In this document: piece by piece, positions 43,439-50,316 of the stretch
Layout of the letters: every line of letters begins with the position of its first letter
How positions within the stretch are numbered: the stretch's first letter is position 1
From: JBMNGG01 sp050949705
Lineage (GTDB): Bacteria > Bacillota > Thermosediminibacteria > Thermosediminibacterales > Tepidanaerobacteraceae
Direction: 5' to 3'
Length of the DNA stretch: 64,000 nucleotides
Assembly (NCBI GenBank): GCA_050949705.1
Contig: JBMNGG010000018.1
Coordinates: 1 to 64,000 of the forward strand
The notes under the pieces: generated by a model
Told to the model about the DNA's origin: nothing
Seen by the model: the letters and a program-made list of their open reading frames with translations, nothing else
Database searches by the model: none
Made by a program: the position numbers and the translations under genes

Positions 43439-44290
43439 TCATAGCACATGTCTTGATTCCTGTAAACCACTATGTTCCATCATCATTTCATGAGAGCGTT
43501 TCGTTGCACTTTTAACTGCTTCTACAATAGCATCTGTAAAACCCGCCTGCTCTAAAACTTTTATAGCTGCCATAGTAGTCCCACCGGGAGTTGTAACATT
43601 TTCCCTTAAGGTCTTAGGTGATCCTTTAGTTTCTATCACCATTTTAGCAGCTCCAAATACAGTCTGAATTGTCAAATTCTCCGAAAGTTCGTAAGGTAAA
43701 CCTGCTTTCATGCCGGCTTGAATCATAGCTTCCATAAAATAATATACATAAGCAGGACCACTTCCTGAAAGTCCGGTCACAGCATCCAACATATCTTCAT
43801 CCACGATTGAAACCTTTCCAATGGAAGAAAAGATTTCCTCTGCAAAATCTCTTGCCGCCTTTCCTGCATAGCGACCAAATGCCATCGCAGTAGCAGATTC
43901 TTTGACTTTACATGATGTATTTGGCATAGCTCTTAAAACCTGTATTTTCTTACCCAAGTTTTGCTGCACAAAATCTGTAGTAATTCCAGCTGCTAAAGTG
44001 ATAATAACATTATCAACAGTAATATATTTTCTAAGGACCATCAATAATTCCTTAACATCTACAGGCTTTACGGCTATAATAATATATTTACAATTTGTAA
44101 CAAGTTCCTTGTAATCTCTAGTAGTGCAAACCTTATATCTTTCTCTAAATAGTTTTAAACGATCATCACTTTTTTTGTTAATCACATAAATATCTTCAGC
44201 TCTTAGAAGTTCTTGAGTTATTATTCCCTCCAACATTGCTTCAGCAATTGATCCGGTCCCGATAATTCCCATACTCTTTTGCTTTCGCAT
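43439..44290 (-). CDS. proC: Pyrroline-5-carboxylate reductase
   Basis: Last step of proline synthesis: reduces pyrroline-5-carboxylate with NAD(P)H. The 283 residues have the N-terminal Rossmann motif MGIIGTGSIAEAMLEG (about 7-22), VRKY-like NVIITLAAGI, the family signature MPNTSCKVKESATAM, LSGSGPAYVYYFMEA and the ProC signature LRENVTTPGGTTMAAIKVLEQAG. It is preceded by a T-box leader whose candidate specifier reads CCA (Pro), so it should respond to uncharged tRNA-Pro. Confidence 0.95.
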   Translation of the reverse strand: MRKQKSMGIIGTGSIAEAMLEGIITQELLRAEDIYVINKKSDDRLKLFRERYKVCTTRDYKELVTNCKYIIIAVKPVDVKELLMVLRKYITVDNVIITLAAGITTDFVQQNLGKKIQVLRAMPNTSCKVKESATAMAFGRYAGKAARDFAEEIFSSIGKVSIVDEDMLDAVTGLSGSGPAYVYYFMEAMIQAGMKAGLPYELSENLTIQTVFGAAKMVIETKGSPKTLRENVTTPGGTTMAAIKVLEQAGFTDAIVEAVKSATKRSHEMMMEHSGLQESRHVL

Positions 44291-44332
44291 TTTATCGCTC
44301 CTCTTATCTTGTTTGAAAAGCTTTATTATATA

Positions 44333-44608
44333 AAATAAAAAACCTTTGCCTTAAAAGGGCGAAAGGTCATATCTCCGCGGTACCACCTTAATTGGTTGAA
44401 AACCCACTTTTAGGTACGCCTTGAATAACTCAAGGTTATACCCTCCCATTGTTAACGGTAGGGAATTCCCGTTTTGGCTCATCACCATAAGCTCCAGGGT
44501 GGGTTCAAAAGACTTTGCGCAAGAAATCTTTCAGCCTCTGGATTTCTCTCTCTTAGCGCTAACTTTCTTCTTACTTTTCCCTATCAATGCTTTTCTCAAA
44601 TATCTTAT
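44333..44608 (-). promoter_or_regulatory. T-box leader of proC
   Basis: The invariant T-box GGTGGTACCGCG is at 44387-44376 on the minus strand, followed by a terminator (CCTTTCGCCC/GGCAAAGG) with a T run. Upstream are a stem I with GAGAG and a candidate specifier loop GAACCCACC, which reads CCA for proline. The reading frame of the specifier is inferred from its position only. Confidence 0.88.
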
Positions 44609-44615
44609 TAGTTAA

Positions 44616-44643
44616 ATTATATCACCTATTTTATCAGAGTCAA
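44616..44643 (-). promoter_or_regulatory. Promoter of the proC T-box leader
   Basis: Minus strand TTGACT (44643-44638), 16-base spacer, TATAAT (44621-44616). Confidence 0.75.
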
Positions 44644-44662
44644 GATAATGATATTATTCCTA

Positions 44663-45535
44663 TTACAATGTGTCATTTATCAACAATTTATAAGCCTCAT
44701 TTCTTGATATTCCCAACTCCTCGGCAGACTCTCTAAGAGCTAGTTTTTTAGAAAGGCCTTTATCAAGTTTTTCCTGTAAATTTTTTTGAAGTTCATCTAT
44801 CAATTCTTTTTGGGAAAGAGATTTACCTGGGCTATTATCATGAGATTCTTCCTTGCTATGAGCACCTTCCATGACAATTACCATCTCGCCCCGGGGACGC
44901 TTACTTTCAAATATCTTTATAATATCTTCGATAGACCCTCGAAGAAACTCCTCATGGATTTTCGTCATTTCTCGAGCAAGTACAATCTGTCTATTACCCA
45001 GTGCCTCTTTTAAATCCTTCAATGTTTTCATGATCCTGTGAGGTGCTTCATAAAATACGACAGTCCTCGATTCTAAAACTAACTCGGAAATCCTTTCCTT
45101 TCTGTCTCGTGCCTTTTGAGGTAAAAATCCCTCAAAAACAAAACGCTTTGTGGAAAGTCCTGAAGACACCAAGGCACATATAGCCGCCGCAGCTCCAGGT
45201 AAAGGTACCACTTTTATCCCTGCTTTAACTGATTCTCTAACCAAGTCCTCACCAGGATCAGAAAGTCCGGGTGTTCCGGCATCGCTGACTAAAGCGATAT
45301 TTTTTCCTTCTAGTAATAGTTCTACCAGCTTGGCTCCTTGAGTTTTTTTATTATGTTCGTGGTAACTCATAAGAGGAGTTTTTATTTCAAAATGGTTTAA
45401 CAGTTTTATAGTTACACGGGTATCTTCAGCAGCAACTAAATCAACTTTTTCAAGTACCTTAAGTGCTCTTAATGTGATATCTTCCAGATTTCCTATTGGA
45501 GTAGGACACAGATACAATTTACCTTTATTGGTCAT
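44663..45535 (-). CDS. rsmI: 16S rRNA 2'-O-ribose C1402 methyltransferase
   Basis: RsmI (YraL/YabC) methylates the ribose of C1402 in the 16S rRNA decoding centre. The 290 residues open with KLYLCPTPIGNLEDITLRAL (about 5-24), VAAEDTRVTIKLLNHF, ALVSDAGTPGLSDPGEDLV and PLPGAAAAICALVSSGL, all diagnostic of the tetrapyrrole-methylase fold. The C-terminal tail (about 225-290) is helical and charged, ending in a helix-turn-helix-like segment. Its start overlaps the trmN6 stop by 4 bases, so the two methyltransferases are coupled, as in Bacillus (yabB-yabC, but without yazA between). Confidence 0.95.
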   Translation of the reverse strand: MTNKGKLYLCPTPIGNLEDITLRALKVLEKVDLVAAEDTRVTIKLLNHFEIKTPLMSYHEHNKKTQGAKLVELLLEGKNIALVSDAGTPGLSDPGEDLVRESVKAGIKVVPLPGAAAAICALVSSGLSTKRFVFEGFLPQKARDRKERISELVLESRTVVFYEAPHRIMKTLKDLKEALGNRQIVLAREMTKIHEEFLRGSIEDIIKIFESKRPRGEMVIVMEGAHSKEESHDNSPGKSLSQKELIDELQKNLQEKLDKGLSKKLALRESAEELGISRNEAYKLLINDTL

Positions 45536-46293
45536 GTTAAACCTCCGGTTTGCTTGCCGAAATATATCTCATTTATCTCATCAGTATAGCTCCCATCATC
45601 CTTGTAAACCACTAATGGTGGAAGCATTTTTACGCCAAAACCGCCGCCTTTTTGGCTCATCACCAAAAATAAATTTGGACTGTCTTTAGCCCTAGGATGT
45701 ATAAATCGCATAAGTTTAGGTTCAAGGCCTTGAGACTTCATCTCATATAGGGCATCAGCCACCCTTACAGTTCGATAAACCATATAAAACCGACCGCCAA
45801 AAGTTAGCAGCCCAGAAGCGGCCTTAACCACATCTTGTAAAGTTGCTTCTACCTCATGCCTGGCAACAGCAAGGTCTGTATTAGAACTTATTTTGCCTTC
45901 TTTAAGGGTCATATATGGTGGATTTGTCACAACAACGGAAAAACTCTCCCGGCCAAAAATATTTACAGCATTCTTAATATCTCCGTTTATTATTTTTACC
46001 TGGTCTTGAAGTTTATTCATTTCTACACTTCTAACAGCACGGTGAAAAACGTCACTTACTATCTCTAGCCCCACAATCTCTCGAGCGTCCGTCTTAACTG
46101 AAAGCAGCAGCGCAATCACACCGCTTCCTGTGCCAAGATCTATTACCCTATCCCTTCTGCCAGCTTTAACAAAATTAGCCAGCAAAACCGAATCTATGGC
46201 AAATCGATACGAATTATCATCTTGAATTATTTTTAAACCCTGGCATAATAAATCATCAATATGCTCACTGGGGGATTTCAAAAACTTGTCCAC
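45532..46293 (-). CDS. tRNA1(Val) A37 N6-methyltransferase-like (TrmN6/YabB)
   Basis: 253-residue class I methyltransferase. It has the leader LCQGLKIIQDDNSYRFAIDSVLLANFV, SAM motif I VIDLGTGSGVIALLL (about 49-63), the acidic IVGLEIV and the N6-adenine motif VVTNPPYMT (about 120-128). The family modifies adenosine 37 of tRNA-Val in E. coli; the substrate in Firmicutes is inferred from the YabB family. The start is a GTG. It is coupled to rsmI by a 4-base overlap. Confidence 0.9.
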   Translation of the reverse strand: MDKFLKSPSEHIDDLLCQGLKIIQDDNSYRFAIDSVLLANFVKAGRRDRVIDLGTGSGVIALLLSVKTDAREIVGLEIVSDVFHRAVRSVEMNKLQDQVKIINGDIKNAVNIFGRESFSVVVTNPPYMTLKEGKISSNTDLAVARHEVEATLQDVVKAASGLLTFGGRFYMVYRTVRVADALYEMKSQGLEPKLMRFIHPRAKDSPNLFLVMSQKGGGFGVKMLPPLVVYKDDGSYTDEINEIYFGKQTGGLT

Positions 46294-46382
46294 TTTGCTC
46301 CACCTTTGCCTGAGGTAGTGATTTCATTATATCAAAGGCAAATTTATTAAACAATGGATTTGGGTTTATAAGCAGGAATTAA

Positions 46383-46493
46383 AAAAGCCTTTCTTTCCCA
46401 TAGAAAAACTCCCCTTTAAGTAGTCCTGAATTTGTGTTATTTCAGGTGTCTACCTAAAGGGGAGCATATCAAAATCCTGAAAGAAAGGCTTTT
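46383..46493 (-). terminator. Large nested hairpin after the symporter gene
   Basis: Outer 15-base perfect arms (46383-46397 and 46479-46493, AAAGCCTTTCTTT core) with TTTTTT after the distal arm on the minus strand. Inside are CTCCCCTTTA/TAAAGGGGAG arms (46409-46418, 46455-46464) and a further TTCAGG/CCTGAA stem. It starts 1 base after the symporter stop, probably as an elaborate terminator; an inserted palindromic element is an alternative. Confidence 0.65.
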
Positions 46494-46494
46494 G

Positions 46495-47931
46495 TTACGC
46501 TTTTATATTCGGTGGGGAACTTTCTGAAACCTCAGGGGTTAATAGTGATACGATAATTGTAACTGCTGCTGATACAACGACACCCCAAAGTATTCCCAAT
46601 GGAGATAGAGAAATTACCGAACCGGATATTATACCAAGACGTGCGCCCCACGGGGTAATCCTACTGTTCTTAGTTCCCATTTCAAAGGGTTCATTAGTCT
46701 TTTTCCAGAGAAGGCCTACCAGAAGCACCGGCACTATACCTCCACCAGCCATAGTATAAGCTTTTGAGAACAGGCCAATTATACTGCTGGAGTAAATAGC
46801 TGCAAGTGTGGCGAATATACCAACTACTATAGTCAAGTATTGGGCATATTTTACAAGTTCTTTATCACTTTTATCCGGAGCAAATGGTTTTATCAAATCA
46901 TTTACTAAGATAACTGCAGCTGAGTTAAGGTTTGAATCTGCACTGGACATTGCCGCAGCTAGAATCAATGTAAACACTACAGCAAGGACCCAAGTAGGTG
47001 TATAGTTCATCATCAGCCATGGCATTGCCTGGTTTGGATCAGCTAAATTTGGCTCCAATGTCTTGGTAACAATACCTACCATTGCCGTCAAACTTACGAA
47101 AACCACTGCTGCAACACCACTTATAAACATACCCCGACGGGCAGTTGTAGCATCTTTAGCTGCAAAACATCTCTGCCAGTATATTTGAGCTGCCAAGACC
47201 CCGAAGCAGCCTGTAATAAAATTCTTAAATATGGTGCCAAAAGGTACATTGCTTATAGTTCCAAGTTCTGCAGCACCTACTTCAGCTAATCTTTGCTGTA
47301 AGACAGTCATAGAGAAATTCACCGGTGCAAGAGCATAACCATAAAATATAAAGGCAAATACTACTACGATAATTCCTTGTAGAAAATCAGTCCATACAAC
47401 TGAATATATTCCACCCAAAAAGGTATAAACAATAAATACTACATTGAATAACATAATTATTGGAAGGGGATTGGCTCCGGTAAAAGTAGCAAATATATCT
47501 CCTAATCCTTTACCTTGACCACCTACCCAAGCAATCATAATACTGGCAGTAAGAATCCCCATCAGTGCTCTTGTGAACTTATCCCTAATCATTAAATCGT
47601 CCATCATTTCAGAAACAGTATTGTAAGTAAATCTTCCTGCAATACCAGCAAAAACGATAGCAAAGAGTATCTTTGAACCCTGCTCACCAAATACGAAAGG
47701 AATATCCAACATACCTATTTTGTAGCCTTGGGCCGCATGCCCTATGAAGTTTCCAGCACCCATGATAGTAGCGATATCAGTAAAAAGTATGAGATAAAGT
47801 GGTAGTGTTCCTCCGGCTATTGCATAGTGGGAGAAGCTTTGACTCGCTTCATCTTTAACCTTTAGGGAAATCCATAAAAAGATAAGACAAAAGGCTATCG
47901 TAATAATCCAAACAATTGCTGTAAGACTCAT
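46495..47931 (-). CDS. Sodium:solute symporter family protein
   Basis: 478-residue polytopic membrane protein of the SSS family, with about 12-13 hydrophobic segments. The N-terminal region SHYAIAGGTLPLYLILFTDIATIMGAGNFIGHAAQGYKIG contains the unwound first core helix. VYTFLGGIYSVVWTDFLQGIIV and LILAAAMSSADSNLNSAAVILVND are family hallmarks, the latter with the Na+-site serines. The substrate is probably an amino acid or related amine, given the FAD amine oxidase and DapA-type genes upstream in the same unit. AAGGAGG precedes the ATG. Confidence 0.9.
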   Translation of the reverse strand: MSLTAIVWIITIAFCLIFLWISLKVKDEASQSFSHYAIAGGTLPLYLILFTDIATIMGAGNFIGHAAQGYKIGMLDIPFVFGEQGSKILFAIVFAGIAGRFTYNTVSEMMDDLMIRDKFTRALMGILTASIMIAWVGGQGKGLGDIFATFTGANPLPIIMLFNVVFIVYTFLGGIYSVVWTDFLQGIIVVVFAFIFYGYALAPVNFSMTVLQQRLAEVGAAELGTISNVPFGTIFKNFITGCFGVLAAQIYWQRCFAAKDATTARRGMFISGVAAVVFVSLTAMVGIVTKTLEPNLADPNQAMPWLMMNYTPTWVLAVVFTLILAAAMSSADSNLNSAAVILVNDLIKPFAPDKSDKELVKYAQYLTIVVGIFATLAAIYSSSIIGLFSKAYTMAGGGIVPVLLVGLLWKKTNEPFEMGTKNSRITPWGARLGIISGSVISLSPLGILWGVVVSAAVTIIVSLLTPEVSESSPPNIKA

Positions 47932-48044
47932 GAATCTACCTCCTTTTGTAATTTTGTAGTAAATTGCTTATATACTAAAATCTATGAATCTTTTTATCCC
48001 TCCTTTCTTCTTGAAAAATTACTATATTTACCCCCCCTTACTTT

Positions 48045-48081
48045 CTCTAAAAACCCTAGATTAATTCTAGGGTTTTTAGAG
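48045..48081 (-). terminator. Stem-loop over the dapA stop codon
   Basis: CTCTAAAAACCCTAGA arms, with the TAG stop inside the stem. The minus-strand tail is G/A-rich rather than T-rich, so it may stabilise or process the mRNA between dapA and the symporter gene more than terminate it. Confidence 0.5.
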
Positions 48082-48931
48082 AGTTTTCCAATGCTTTTAT
48101 AGTCTTGTCATCGGCAGAACCTAGAGGCGGTCGCAGCCCTCCAACTTTTACACCTATCATGTTTAGGGCAGTTTTAACTGGAATAGGATTTGTAATTACA
48201 AATAAGGTATTAAATATATCATGAAGTCTTAAATGAATCTCCTCTGCCTTTTTGCTATTACCACTTTCAAAGCTTGTTATCATTTCTTGTATTTCGCTGC
48301 CTACTATATGTGATGCTACACTGATAACACCTTTTGCCCCTAAAGCAAGCATAGGTAGTGTTAGACTGTCATCACCACTGTAGATTGCAAGGTCTGGCGC
48401 TAATACCCTTGTCTTGCTGGTCTTGTCAAGATTGCCTCCAGCATCTTTCACCGCAACTATATTTTTTATTTGTGAAAGTCTGGCTAAAGTTTCAGGTTCA
48501 ATAGTTACTGCAGTGCGTCCAGGTACATTATAAGGCACTACTGGTATATCAACAGCTTCAGCTATGGATTTGAAATGTTGGTACAGCCCCTCTTGAGTTG
48601 GCTTGTTATAATATGGTGATACCAAGAGGAGACTGTCAACACCGATTTTTTCAGCTTCTTTTGATAGTTCGATACTATGTGAGGTTGAATTGCTGCCGGT
48701 TCCTGCAATGATTCTTGCTCTTGATCCGACAATGTCTTTACATGTTTTAAATAATTGCAGTTTTTCTTTATCAGACAATGTGGGAGATTCCCCTGTAGTA
48801 CCAGCCACTAACACTGTATCAGTGCCATTTTTCAATAGATGTTCTATCAAATTCTCCAATGCTTTATAATCTATATTTAATTCCTCATCAAAGGGCGTAA
48901 CCATAGCAGTTATGACTTTTCCTAAATTCAT
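48056..48931 (-). CDS. DapA family: 4-hydroxy-tetrahydrodipicolinate synthase or related lyase
   Basis: 291-residue class I aldolase-type TIM barrel. Canonical DHDPS residues are visible: Thr-Thr in AGTTGESPTLS, SPYYNKPTQEGLYQHF, Tyr and Arg in VPYNVPGRTAV, and the Schiff-base Lys in NIVAVKDAGGN (about 155-165). SGDDSLTLPMLALGAKGVISV is also kept. By motifs it is a normal DapA. By context, behind an FAD amine oxidase and under sigma-54 control, it could be a catabolic paralogue such as a pyrroline-carboxylate deaminase. The ATG at 48931 has GAGGAGGAAG upstream, inside the 3' end of the preceding gene (44-base overlap). Confidence 0.88.
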   Translation of the reverse strand: MNLGKVITAMVTPFDEELNIDYKALENLIEHLLKNGTDTVLVAGTTGESPTLSDKEKLQLFKTCKDIVGSRARIIAGTGSNSTSHSIELSKEAEKIGVDSLLLVSPYYNKPTQEGLYQHFKSIAEAVDIPVVPYNVPGRTAVTIEPETLARLSQIKNIVAVKDAGGNLDKTSKTRVLAPDLAIYSGDDSLTLPMLALGAKGVISVASHIVGSEIQEMITSFESGNSKKAEEIHLRLHDIFNTLFVITNPIPVKTALNMIGVKVGGLRPPLGSADDKTIKALENSLKTLELI

Positions 48932-50105
48932 TAATATCTTCCTCCTCAAATCGCTTTAATGATAGTTTGTTTATGTCAATATCTGTAGAAATATTGTTTT
49001 GTGTTATTAAATCACAAATTATCTTGCCGGTAATTGCTGAAAGGGCTATCCCATCACCTTCATGGCCGGCGGCCATATAAAATCCTTCTATTTGAGGAAC
49101 TTTTCCTATAATGGGCAAACCATCCGGAGTATAAGGTCTAAGACCACTAAAGCTCCTAATAATACTAATACCTTTTAAGGAAGGAATCAGCCTAGAAGCA
49201 TGTTTTAATATAGCTCGTAAGGCCACATGTGTGGTCTCCTTATTATATCCTACAAATTCACGGGTGCCGCCTATTAGTAGATTTCCGTTTTCAGTCTGAC
49301 CCAATGATAATCCTATACCCAACCGGGCATATTCATCATTTCCTAAAAGTTCTGGCTTAAATTTTGCAGTTATATATCTGGCACAGTTTACATCGCCATG
49401 GATTAGTGGTGCTACAGGTTCAGTTACAATTATTTGACCTCTGCGGGGTATTATGGGGATATCCAGATCAACCATGGAACCTATAAATGGAGCATAAACT
49501 CCACAGGCATTTACCACATACTTTGTCAATATTGATTTGCCATCGGTTATTACCGAATGAACTTTTCCTTTTTTAAGTTTTATGTCTTTTACACTAGTAC
49601 CCAATAAAGCCTTTGCTCCGTATTTTTTAGCTCCTTGGAAAAATCCTATTGTAAGATGTAGAGGGTTTACTTCACCATCCATAGGACTGTATGTTGAACC
49701 AACAATATCTTTAGCAAATGCAGGTTGACGCTGTCTAGCTTCATCTCGGTTTAAAAGGTGGACTTTTAGACCTATCTTGTTTTGTCTTTTTACAAACTCC
49801 TCCATTACCTTCCACTGCTCTTCAGTATATATTACTATCATACCACCATCGTTTTTATACTCTATATCTATATCCAGTTCTTTCTGTAAAACAGGAAATA
49901 ACTTTACTCCCTCTAGAGCCATCTTTAAATGGAGACCTGGGTTTTTGGATTGTAATAACACTGCTTTATCGCATGCACCAGAGGTTCCCGAAGCTATATC
50001 GTTTTTCTCTACAAGTGTAACTTGTACGCCTTTTTTTGATAGCTGGTATGCTATTGAACAACCAATAACTCCTCCACCGATAACTACTACATCAGTTGAC
50101 AGCAT
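48888..50105 (-). CDS. FAD-dependent amine/D-amino-acid oxidoreductase (DAO family)
   Basis: 405 residues. The dinucleotide motif DVVVIGGGVIGCSIAYQLSKKGVQVTLVEK (about 4-33) is followed by the DAO signature GTSGACDKAVLLQ and YSPMDGEVNPLHLTIGFFQGAKKYGAKAL. The C-terminal FSGLRPYTPDGLPIIGKV and YMAAGHEGDGIALSAITGKII complete the family pattern. It likely oxidises a D-amino acid, N-methyl glycine, proline or hydroxyproline derivative. The start is chosen at 50105 because AAAGGGG is 7 bases upstream. The sigma-54 promoter at 50147-50161 is 42 bases upstream. The C-terminus runs 44 bases into the DapA gene, an unusually long overlap. Confidence 0.88.
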   Translation of the reverse strand: MLSTDVVVIGGGVIGCSIAYQLSKKGVQVTLVEKNDIASGTSGACDKAVLLQSKNPGLHLKMALEGVKLFPVLQKELDIDIEYKNDGGMIVIYTEEQWKVMEEFVKRQNKIGLKVHLLNRDEARQRQPAFAKDIVGSTYSPMDGEVNPLHLTIGFFQGAKKYGAKALLGTSVKDIKLKKGKVHSVITDGKSILTKYVVNACGVYAPFIGSMVDLDIPIIPRRGQIIVTEPVAPLIHGDVNCARYITAKFKPELLGNDEYARLGIGLSLGQTENGNLLIGGTREFVGYNKETTHVALRAILKHASRLIPSLKGISIIRSFSGLRPYTPDGLPIIGKVPQIEGFYMAAGHEGDGIALSAITGKIICDLITQNNISTDIDINKLSLKRFEEEDINEFRKSHNCYGYAL

Positions 50106-50146
50106 CCAAGTACCCCTTTCATTTTTACAGTTACCAGTATATATAA

Positions 50147-50161
50147 GCAAAACTTGTGCCA
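50147..50161 (-). promoter_or_regulatory. Sigma-54 (-24/-12) promoter
   Basis: Minus strand TGGCAC-AAGTT-TTGC, a perfect match to the TGGCAC-N5-TTGC consensus. It lies before the FAD oxidase gene and 155 bases after the gene of a sigma-54-dependent activator. Confidence 0.9.
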
Positions 50162-50279
50162 AAAAATAATAGCCTTTTTTCAAGGCTTAGAAGGATTTTT
50201 TGTAAAAAAATTTTCTAATATTTATAAACACTGGGGAGCGGTAACGGTAAAATATTTTGAAAACACTAGATATAGCCCC

Positions 50280-50315
50280 TTCTAAGTTTTAGAAAATCTA
50301 TTCTAAGTTTTATAT
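50280..50315. promoter_or_regulatory. Tandem upstream activator sites
   Basis: TTCTAAGTTTTAGAA (50280-50294, palindromic arms TTCTAA/TTAGAA) is followed exactly 21 bases later by TTCTAAGTTTTATAT (50301-50315). Two copies two helical turns apart, 120-150 bases upstream of the sigma-54 promoter, fit an enhancer-binding-protein site. Confidence 0.65.
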
Positions 50316-50316
50316 C

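Noticed and set aside
48888..48949. Frameshift at the end of the FAD oxidase gene causing the 44-base overlap
   Set aside because: The C-terminus up to the family end (LKRF) is in frame and the overlap carries the DapA ribosome site; a simple long overlap is sufficient.
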